Of a stretch of 5,470 bases of DNA, positions 1 to 5,470 are shown in pieces. The translations under genes and the position numbers were made by a program. A model generated the notes under the pieces. The model ran no database searches and was not told where the DNA came from. It was given only the letters and a program-made list of their open reading frames with translations. Position 1 is the first letter of the stretch; each line of letters starts with the position of its first letter. Source of the stretch: an uncultured Pseudomonas sp. (GTDB lineage Bacteria > Pseudomonadota > Gammaproteobacteria > Pseudomonadales > Pseudomonadaceae); the NCBI GenBank assembly GCA_937863915.1, contig CALMID010000414.1, positions 1 through 5,470 of the forward strand, given 5' to 3'.

Positions 1-785
1 CGGCGATTGCCGAGGATGTCTGGCGCTCGCGCATGCAGCGCGGGCTGGTGCAGGATCTTGCCGGGCAGCCGCTGAACGAGCTCAGTGCCTACCGTGAAGG
101 CCTGGGCGTGCAGTACTTCCGCGAGGTAGTGGACGAACCGCAGATTCCCTTCGAACTGGAGATTCTCTATCAGGACGAGCACCTGCTGGTGGTCGACAAG
201 CCGCATTTCCTCGCCTGCGCGCCGGTCGGCCAGTGGGTCGAGCAGACCGCGCTGACGCGTCTGCAGCGGCTCTTGGGCAATCCGCAACTGGTGCCGCTGC
301 ACCGCCTGGACCGATTGACCGCCGGGCTGCTGATGTTCTCCTGCCAGCCGTCCAGTCGCGATGCCTACCAGGCACTGTTTCGTGAGCGGCGCATCGACAA
401 GACCTACGAGGCGCTGGCGCCGGCGCTGGAGCAGTTGCAGTTTCCCTACCTGGCCGAGCATTGCCTGGAGCGTGGCGAGCCGTTCTTCCTGACCCGCATC
501 GCCGAGGGCCCGGCCAACAGCCAGACGCGTATCGAGGTGCTGGAGCGGCGCGCCGATTATTGGCGCTATGCGCTGTACCCGCACAGCGGGCGCAAGCATC
601 AGTTGCGGGTGCAGATGGCGGCGCTGGGGGCGCCGCTGCTCAATGATCCCTGGTATCCAGAAGTTCAGGCCGAGGTGGCCGATGATTTCAGCCGGCCACT
701 GCAATTGCTGGCGCGTCGCCTGAGCTTTACCGACCCGCTCAGTGGTGCGCCGCGCCAGTTCGTCAGCCGCCGCCAGCTGTCCTGA
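1..785 (+). CDS. RluA-family RNA pseudouridine synthase (5' end outside window)
   Basis: This enzyme isomerises uridine to pseudouridine in structured RNA in the cytoplasm; the target RNA cannot be told from sequence. The frame is open from base 3, and the ten codons before the ATG at 33 (AIAEDVWRSR) read as a natural N-terminal continuation, so the gene is probably cut by the window edge and the ATG at 33 is internal. Counting from that Met: a small N-terminal segment with an S4-like look (about 1-35), then DEHLLVVDKPHFL (48-60), the family catalytic motif HRLDR (90-94, nucleophile Asp93, codon 309-311), RRIDKTYEA (119-127), and SGRKHQLRVQ (185-194), the counterpart of the usual GRxHQIRxH substrate-side motif. 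All key residues are present and the C-terminus is complete, ending in TGA at 783-785. It converges on the GGDEF/EAL gene with zero spacing. Family is secure; assignment to RluA, RluC, RluD or TruC is not possible here. Confidence 0.93.
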   Translation, partial: AIAEDVWRSRMQRGLVQDLAGQPLNELSAYREGLGVQYFREVVDEPQIPFELEILYQDEHLLVVDKPHFLACAPVGQWVEQTALTRLQRLLGNPQLVPLHRLDRLTAGLLMFSCQPSSRDAYQALFRERRIDKTYEALAPALEQLQFPYLAEHCLERGEPFFLTRIAEGPANSQTRIEVLERRADYWRYALYPHSGRKHQLRVQMAALGAPLLNDPWYPEVQAEVADDFSRPLQLLARRLSFTDPLSGAPRQFVSRRQLS

Positions 786-3700
786 TCAGGCGCCGATCCG
801 TTCGCAGGCCGGCTGCAGCAGCTGGCAGAACTCGTGCAGCGGCACCGGTTTGCTGAACAGATAGCCCTGGCATACATGACAGCCCTGGGCTTCCAGCAGC
901 GCCAGCTGCTGCGGCGTTTCCACGCCCTCGGCGACCAGGGCCAGGCCCAGGCTCTGGGCCATGGCGACGATGGCGCGGATGATCTCGGCATCGTTCTGGT
1001 CGATGCAGGAGTCGCGCACGAACGACTGGTCGATCTTCAGCACATCCACCGGCAGGCGCTTGAGGTAGGTCAGCGAGCTGTAGCCGGTGCCGAAGTCGTC
1101 CATGGCAAAGCTGACGCCGAGTTTCTTCAGGCGATTCATCTTGGCGATGGTGTCGTCGAGGTTCTGGATCACGATGCCTTCGGTGATTTCCAGCTTGAGC
1201 ATGCTGGCCGGCAGGCGCGAGCTTTCCAGGCAGTCCATCACCTGCTCGACGAAATCGGCCTGGCGGAACTGCCGTGGGCTGATGTTGACGCTGATGCTGA
1301 AATCCTCGCGCTGCACCAGGCCCTGCTCCAGCAACTGCTGGGTCTGCTGGCAGGCCTGGCGCAGCACCCAGCTGCCGACCTCGAGAATCAGCCCGCTCTC
1401 TTCGAGAATCTGGATGAACAGCGCCGGCGACTGCTGGCCCAGCGTGGGGTGCTGCCAGCGCAGCAGCACTTCGGCTCCGACCATGTGTTGTGACTGGCTG
1501 TCGACCTGGGGCTGGAAGTGCAGGAAGAATTCGTTGCGGGGCAGGGCCAGGCGCAGGTCGCTTTCCAGGCGCAGGCGTTCGCTGGCCACGGTCTGCATGG
1601 TTTTCTGGAACACCTGCACGGTGTTGCGCCCGGAGTCCTTGGCCCGGTACAGGGCAATGTCGGCGCGCTTGAGCAGGTCGGCCGGGTTGTCGCCGTGGTC
1701 GGGCAGCATGGCGATGCCGATGCTCGGGGTGATCTGCAGGCGATGGCCCTCGATCAGCATCGGCTCGGCCAGCAGGGTGCGCAGTTTGTCGGCAACGTTG
1801 CGGGCCTCGCGCGTGGCCTCGGTGCGCTTGCCTTCCAGGCCGCTGATCAGCACGACGAACTCATCGCCGCCCAGGCGCGCCACGGTGTCTTCCAGGCGCA
1901 CGCAGGATTCCAGGCGCGCGGTGACCATCTTCAGCACCGAGTCGCCGACCGGGTGGCCGAGTGAGTCGTTGATGTGCTTGAAGTGGTCGAGGTCCAGGTA
2001 GAGCAGGGCGCCACGCAGGTGATGGCGCTTGAGCAGGGCGATCTGCTGGGTCAGGCGGTCGAGCAGCAGAGTACGGTTGGGCAGGTTGGTCAGCGGATCG
2101 TGGTAGGCCAGGTGCTGGATCTGTGCCTGAGCCTGTTTGAAGGCGGTGACATCGCGGGCAATCAGCAGCAGGCAGTCGCTGCCGGCAATGCTGATCGGCT
2201 CGGCCGAGACTTCCACCGTCATGGCCCGGCCGTCACGGTTCAGCGCCTGCAGCTCCAGGTTGTGCACATGACCGTCGCGCAGCAGATGGTCAATCAACTG
2301 CTGACGCTGGCTGGCATCGGCCCAGGTGTTGAGCTCCAGCGAGGTACGCCCGAGTACTTCCTCGGGTTGATAGCCGGTGAGTCGACAGAAGCCACCATTG
2401 ACCTCGAGGAAACGGCCGGTGCTGCGCTCGCTGATGCTGATGGCATCGGGCGAGGCATGGAAAGCCTTGGCGAACTTCTCCTCGCTGTACTTGAGCTGGC
2501 GCTCGGCACTTTCGCGGTCGGTCACGTCGCGGAAGGTCGAGACGATGCACAGCTGGCGGTCGACGCGGATGAAGCGGCTGGACACCTGGCAGGTCAAGAG
2601 ATCACCGTCCTTGGTGTTGTACTGCGCCAGTTCATTGTCCAGACCTTGCTGGGCCTTTAGCTTCTCGAACAGGCGCCGGCGCTCGCTGGCCTGGGCCCAG
2701 AAGGGCACGCTGCCGGCGTCGCGGCCACGCAGGTCGTCCAGGCTCCAGCCGAAGATCTGGGTGAAGCTCGGGTTGAGGTCGATGAACTGGCCGTCGCGGA
2801 TGCGTGATACGCAGATCGGGTCAGGACTGGAGTTGAACAGGGTGACGAATTTTTCCTCGGAGGCAGCAATCTGGCGCTCGCGCTGGGTCCGTTCGGTGAC
2901 GTCGGCGACCACCCCGGTGATGCGTCGCGGCTCACCCTGATCGTCCAGATAGAGGGTGGCGGTACTTTCCAGATGCAGGTGCCCACCGTGCGGGCGCCGT
3001 ACCCGGTAATGCAGCTGGCGTGCCTGGCCAGGCTGGCGTTTCATCTCATCGAGCTGCACGCGCAGGTAATCCTGATCGTCGCGTTCGAGATGAACGAAGA
3101 ACTGCCGGTAGTCGGCGTGGAAGGGCTCGTCGGGCAGGCCGTGCAGCACACTGCAGCGTGCCGAGGCAAAGAACTGCAGGTTCTTGAGATCCCAGTCCCA
3201 GGTGCCCAGTTGTGCCGAGTCCAGGGCCAGCTTGAGGCGTTGCTCGCTGCTGCGCAACGCCTGCTCCTGGCGGCGTTGCAGGGTGATGTCGCGCAGGGTC
3301 AGGGCCAGGCAGGTACGGCCGTCGATTTCGCACGTGGCACCATACAGCAGGTTGGTGCTGGTCGAACCATTGCGGTGGCAGAGCTCCGCTTCGAGGTGTT
3401 CCAGGCGGCCATTGTCGTCCAGCGCATCGATCATGCGCAGGCGGTCCCGAGGGTCACGCCAGATACCCAGCTCCAGCGAGGTTTTGCCGAACGTTTCGGC
3501 GGCGCTCCAGCCAAACTGCCGCTCGAACGCGGGGTTGACGGCGATGAAGCGGCCGTTGGCAAGGTCGGTGATGACGACCGTGTCCGGCGTGGTAAGGAAG
3601 GTCTTGGCGAACTTTTCCTCGCTGGTACGCAGAGCTTGCTCGGCGGCCACGCGCTCGCTTTCGTCCAGAAAGGCGCAGAGCAGGCAGGGCTCGCCATCGA

Positions 3701-4424
3701 GCACGATGCTGCGGGCCGAGAGGGTGCCGCACAGCTGCGTGCCATCACGGCGGCGAAAGTAGGCGAACAGGGTAACGGGCTTTTCCAGATCACGGCTGCG
3801 ACGGCGCAGTTCGTCGCGCTGCTGGGTATCGACCCACAGCTCCAGCTCCATCGCCGTGCGACCCAGGCAGTCCTGCCGTGGCCAGCCGAAGAGTTCGCAG
3901 AACTGGTCGTTGACATCGATGATGCAGCCATCGCTGTAGCGCAGTAGCGACATGGGGCCTGGGTTGAGCTGGAACAGGGCGCTGTAGCGCGCCTGGGTGG
4001 CTGCCTGTTCGGCCTCGCGCTGCTGCAGCTGGCTGATGTCGCGCAGCACGCCGAGCAGGCTGGGCCTGCCGTCGGCCTGGATCAGCAGCTGGCCGCTGAG
4101 TTCCAGCCAGCGCTGGGTTCCGTCGGCCAGTTGTACACGGTGCTTGAGGGCCAGTTCGCGGCCGGGCTGCTGATCGATACCGGCAAGGCTGTCAATCAGG
4201 TGGGGACGGTCTTCCTCGACGATCAGTTCGATGTAATCGCTGAGTTGGCGCAACGGCTGTTGCGGGCTGCGCCCGAGCAGGCGCAGGCAGCCTGGCGAGA
4301 GATTGAGCAGGTCGGCTTGCGGGTCCCAGAACCAGGTGCCCAGTTGCGCGGCATCCAGCGCCGCACTGAGCTGGCTCAGGTGGGCGTGCAGGTCGGCAGG
4401 CGCGATGGGTGAGGCTTCAGCCAT
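786..4424 (-). CDS. Six-PAS GGDEF-EAL c-di-GMP synthase/phosphodiesterase, soluble
   Basis: This is a signalling enzyme of c-di-GMP turnover. Residues are numbered from the ATG at 4424 (1212 aa). Six PAS domains lie at about 18-135, 145-260, 270-385, 396-514, 523-640 and 648-765. GGDEF spans about 772-940 and EAL about 950-1200. GGDEF has DPLTNLPNR (776-784), the metal-binding LDLDHFK, an intact GGDEF loop (852-856; DNA 1857-1871) and an RLED inhibitory site (843-846) exactly five residues before it. EAL keeps E985 (in EVL rather than EAL), N1047, E1079, D1109-D1110, K1130, EGVET and Q1186, so phosphodiesterase activity is expected. No signal peptide or membrane helix is visible, so it should be cytosolic and sense through PAS. 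An in-frame GTG at 4439 would add five residues, but ATG 4424 has a GTGGAA ribosome site (GGAA ends 9 nt upstream) while the GTG has none. It lies in tandem behind the LysR gene. Many Pseudomonas dual-domain proteins act mainly as phosphodiesterases; the net direction here is unknown. I do not recognise a named orthologue. Confidence 0.95.
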   Translation of the reverse strand: MAEASPIAPADLHAHLSQLSAALDAAQLGTWFWDPQADLLNLSPGCLRLLGRSPQQPLRQLSDYIELIVEEDRPHLIDSLAGIDQQPGRELALKHRVQLADGTQRWLELSGQLLIQADGRPSLLGVLRDISQLQQREAEQAATQARYSALFQLNPGPMSLLRYSDGCIIDVNDQFCELFGWPRQDCLGRTAMELELWVDTQQRDELRRRSRDLEKPVTLFAYFRRRDGTQLCGTLSARSIVLDGEPCLLCAFLDESERVAAEQALRTSEEKFAKTFLTTPDTVVITDLANGRFIAVNPAFERQFGWSAAETFGKTSLELGIWRDPRDRLRMIDALDDNGRLEHLEAELCHRNGSTSTNLLYGATCEIDGRTCLALTLRDITLQRRQEQALRSSEQRLKLALDSAQLGTWDWDLKNLQFFASARCSVLHGLPDEPFHADYRQFFVHLERDDQDYLRVQLDEMKRQPGQARQLHYRVRRPHGGHLHLESTATLYLDDQGEPRRITGVVADVTERTQRERQIAASEEKFVTLFNSSPDPICVSRIRDGQFIDLNPSFTQIFGWSLDDLRGRDAGSVPFWAQASERRRLFEKLKAQQGLDNELAQYNTKDGDLLTCQVSSRFIRVDRQLCIVSTFRDVTDRESAERQLKYSEEKFAKAFHASPDAISISERSTGRFLEVNGGFCRLTGYQPEEVLGRTSLELNTWADASQRQQLIDHLLRDGHVHNLELQALNRDGRAMTVEVSAEPISIAGSDCLLLIARDVTAFKQAQAQIQHLAYHDPLTNLPNRTLLLDRLTQQIALLKRHHLRGALLYLDLDHFKHINDSLGHPVGDSVLKMVTARLESCVRLEDTVARLGGDEFVVLISGLEGKRTEATREARNVADKLRTLLAEPMLIEGHRLQITPSIGIAMLPDHGDNPADLLKRADIALYRAKDSGRNTVQVFQKTMQTVASERLRLESDLRLALPRNEFFLHFQPQVDSQSQHMVGAEVLLRWQHPTLGQQSPALFIQILEESGLILEVGSWVLRQACQQTQQLLEQGLVQREDFSISVNISPRQFRQADFVEQVMDCLESSRLPASMLKLEITEGIVIQNLDDTIAKMNRLKKLGVSFAMDDFGTGYSSLTYLKRLPVDVLKIDQSFVRDSCIDQNDAEIIRAIVAMAQSLGLALVAEGVETPQQLALLEAQGCHVCQGYLFSKPVPLHEFCQLLQPACERIGA
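2118..3239 (-). repeat. PAS triplet, copy 2 (PAS4-PAS5-PAS6) of an internal tandem duplication
   Basis: This is the second three-PAS block, about residues 396-769, directly before GGDEF. PAS4 repeats the PAS1 signature (LDSAQLGTW at 401), PAS5 sits in register with PAS2 (FGW; Trp576) and PAS6 with PAS3 (SEEKFAKAF at 647 against SEEKFAKTF at 268; SLEL; Trp701). The linker Asp residues at 508, 633 and 758 are each exactly 379 residues after their partners. PAS5 is the most divergent of the FGW-type domains, with GRDAGSVPFW where the others have GRTxxELxxW. Boundaries are approximate. Confidence 0.75.
3255..4373 (-). repeat. PAS triplet, copy 1 (PAS1-PAS2-PAS3) of an internal tandem duplication
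   Basis: This is the first of two three-PAS blocks in the GGDEF/EAL gene, about residues 18-390 from the ATG. PAS1 is of the LDAAQLGTW type (23-31). PAS2 and PAS3 carry the FGW...G(R/K)T..EL..W signature (Trp197 and Trp322). Each ends in a D-[IVE]-[ST] linker (Asp129, Asp254, Asp379). Each of these anchors recurs 379 residues later in copy 2. Boundaries are approximate. Confidence 0.75.
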
Positions 4425-4543
4425 AGGCAGCAGTTCCACTACATGTCGGCACGTACTGGTCCGTGCTCGGACAAGGGTGCTGATCGTTATTGTCCGGTCA
4501 CACTAGCCCCGTTGCCGGTTTGCCTGCAAGCAACATCGCCGGC
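4425..4543 (-). promoter_or_regulatory. Spacer between LysR gene and GGDEF/EAL gene; weak promoter candidate
   Basis: The 119-bp gap lies between two genes on the minus strand. A poor sigma70-like pair can be drawn: TTGCAG (4524-4529) and TAGTGT (4500-4505), 18 bp apart, each matching consensus at four of six positions. A 5-bp inverted repeat (GCACG/CGTGC, 4449-4466, 8-nt loop) falls in the presumed leader just before the start. No strong terminator separates the genes, so read-through from the LysR gene is possible. The promoter call is only a suggestion. Confidence 0.25.
4434..4439 (-). promoter_or_regulatory. Ribosome binding site that favours the ATG start at 4424
   Basis: On the minus strand GTGGAA precedes the ATG at 4424, with GGAA ending nine bases upstream. 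The competing GTG start at 4439 is itself part of this hexamer and has no purine-rich site of its own upstream. This is the reason for choosing the shorter protein. Confidence 0.5.
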
Positions 4544-5416
4544 TCAATGGCGCTGCTCTTCCAGCAGGGCGATAAAGGCGCGCGCTGCGTTGGACAGGGT
4601 GCGCTCGGTATGCACGATATAGCCTAGCCGACGCACCAGCTGGACGCCGGGCAGCGGCAGGGCGGCGACCTGGCTGTCGAGCATGGTGCGCGGCAGCACG
4701 CTCCAGGCGATGCCGATGGACACCATCATCTTGATGGTTTCCAGGTAGTTGGTGCTCATGCCGATATTCGGCTTGAGCCCTTCGGCTTCGAACAGGCGAC
4801 GCACAATGTGGTGGGTGAAGGTGTTGTCGCCGGGAAATACCGCCGGATGCCGGGCTACGTCGCTCAGGCTGACGGTGCCATTGCGGGCCAGCGGATGCTC
4901 GGGGGCGGCGACGAAGTCCAGCACATCGTCCCAGATTGCCGTGGCGGCCACGGGGGGCCGGGTTTCCGGGGCCAGGGTGATCACCGCCAGTTCGGCGCGG
5001 CCGTGCAGCACCTCCTCATAGGCCACTTCCGAATCGAGGAACTGGATGTCCAGCGCGACCTGCGGATGGGCGCGGGTAAAGGCACGCAGCAGAGGGGGCA
5101 GGCGGTGCAGGCCGATGTGGTGGCTGGTGGCCAGGGTCAGGCGACCGCTGATCTCGCCGTTGAGATTGGTCAAGGCGCGGCGGGTATCGTCCAGTACATT
5201 GAGGATCTGGTAGGCGCGCGGCAGCAGGGCCCGGCCGGCCTCAGTCAGGCTGACTTCGCGGCCGATGCGGTCGAACAGGCGCACATTGAGCTGCTGCTCC
5301 AGGCCGGCGATGCGCTTGCTCACCGCGGGCTGGGTCAGGTGCAGGCGCGCTCCGGCTTCGGAGAAGCTGCCGGCCTCGGCGATGGCAATAAAGGCATTGA
5401 GGTTGGCCAGATCCAT
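4544..5416 (-). CDS. LysR-type transcriptional regulator
   Basis: This is a DNA-binding regulator of 290 aa, a normal full length for the LysR family, which acts in the cytoplasm as a dimer or tetramer. Residues 1-60 form the winged helix-turn-helix (MDLANLNAFIAIAEAGSFSE start; recognition region around LHLTQPAVSKRIAGLEQQL; wing with RLFDRIGREVSLTEAG). Residues 61-88 form the linker helix. Residues 90-290 form the two-lobed effector-binding domain, beginning GRLTLATSHHIGLHRLPPLL and containing the typical MMVSIGIAWSVLP stretch (230-242). The ATG at 5416 is supported by AAGGAA with AGGA seven bases upstream. The ligand is not evident. From memory, similar Pseudomonas regulators often lie divergently beside leuC (3-isopropylmalate dehydratase), but no leuC sequence is in this window, so that link is inference. 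The GGDEF/EAL gene follows on the same strand. Typical members repress their own gene and control the divergent neighbour. Confidence 0.95.
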   Translation of the reverse strand: MDLANLNAFIAIAEAGSFSEAGARLHLTQPAVSKRIAGLEQQLNVRLFDRIGREVSLTEAGRALLPRAYQILNVLDDTRRALTNLNGEISGRLTLATSHHIGLHRLPPLLRAFTRAHPQVALDIQFLDSEVAYEEVLHGRAELAVITLAPETRPPVAATAIWDDVLDFVAAPEHPLARNGTVSLSDVARHPAVFPGDNTFTHHIVRRLFEAEGLKPNIGMSTNYLETIKMMVSIGIAWSVLPRTMLDSQVAALPLPGVQLVRRLGYIVHTERTLSNAARAFIALLEEQRH

Positions 5417-5422
5417 GTTGGA

Positions 5423-5428
5423 TTCCTT
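5423..5428 (-). promoter_or_regulatory. Ribosome binding site of the LysR gene
   Basis: The minus-strand sequence AAGGAA has its AGGA core ending seven bases before the ATG at 5416, which is a near-ideal position and fixes the start codon. Confidence 0.75.
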
Positions 5429-5470
5429 TTGGTTATCCAGGGGATGAAAATTATGAATTTGAGTTATTCA
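5429..5470. promoter_or_regulatory. AT-rich control region upstream of the LysR gene (cut by window end)
   Basis: The last 54 bases (5417-5470) contain only 18 G or C, in sharp contrast to the coding DNA. On the minus strand CATAAT (5450-5455) matches the -10 consensus at five of six positions and would give a leader of roughly 27 nt; its -35 partner would fall just outside the window. Two inverted repeats overlap it: AAATT-ATG-AATTT (5448-5460) and TGAAT-N7-ATTCA (5454-5470). Such dyads fit an autoregulatory LysR operator, but neither is a clean T-N11-A box on its own symmetry axis, and AT-rich DNA yields dyads by chance. Confidence 0.45.

Noticed and set aside
33..35. ATG at 33 as the true start of the pseudouridine synthase
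   Set aside because: The frame is open back to the window edge, the preceding residues look like family sequence, and no good ribosome site is seen before this ATG.
812..840. Inverted repeat GCTGCA/TGCAGC near the 3' end of the GGDEF/EAL gene as a terminator
   Set aside because: It lies inside the EAL coding sequence with a 17-base loop and no T-tract, and repeated CTG/CAG codons explain it.
2973..3947. 324-codon open frame on the + strand, opposite the PAS region
   Set aside because: It lies wholly antisense to a well-supported gene, and its long runs of V/G/Q/A/L reflect the GC-rich codon bias of the opposite strand. No domain is recognisable. Other long antisense frames over 834-2940 were dropped for the same reason.
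4439..4444. Minimal start-stop ORF (ATG TAG) on the minus strand just before the GGDEF/EAL gene
   Set aside because: It has no ribosome binding site of its own, and such a six-base string is easily found by chance. It is not evidence of translational control.
4511..4543. Possible terminator hairpin after the LysR gene (GCCGG/CCGGC with an inner TTGC-CT-GCAA)
   Set aside because: The outer stem is only 5 bp around a 20-base interior, the inner stem is 4 bp, and there is no T-tract on the minus strand. It is too weak to call a terminator.

Overview
The window is GC-rich DNA whose three genes look like those of a Pseudomonas-type gammaproteobacterium. Protein style points this way (an RluA-family enzyme with an HRLDR motif, a multi-PAS GGDEF/EAL protein, a LysR regulator), as does the strong third-position GC bias. 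The genus is inferred from resemblance, not from a marker gene.

Layout, left to right. Bases 1-785 (+) hold the 3' part of an RNA pseudouridine synthase whose first codons lie before the window. Its stop codon touches the stop codon of the next gene with no base between them. Bases 786-4424 (-) encode a 1212-residue soluble c-di-GMP enzyme with six PAS domains followed by GGDEF and EAL domains. A spacer of 119 bp (4425-4543) separates its start from a LysR-type regulator, 4544-5416 (-), transcribed in the same direction. The last 54 bases (5417-5470) are AT-rich and contain the regulator's ribosome binding site, a candidate -10 element and inverted repeats. They look like the start of a control region that continues past the window, possibly shared with a divergent gene.

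The most notable feature is the architecture of the c-di-GMP enzyme. Its six PAS domains fall into an A-B-C-A'-B'-C' pattern with a spacing of 379 residues, which points to tandem duplication of a three-PAS block. Short stretches of DNA still match at exactly the corresponding offset (21 of 22 bases at 1137 bp; 15 of 15 at 1134 bp). Both output domains keep their signature residues, including the GGDEF loop, the RxxD inhibitory site and the EAL metal ligands, although the EAL triplet itself reads EVL. The likely role is sensing several cytoplasmic cues and tuning c-di-GMP, and so the biofilm/motility choice. Nothing in the sequence shows that the three genes work in one pathway. I see no mobile element, CRISPR array, RNA gene or clearly new multi-gene system.
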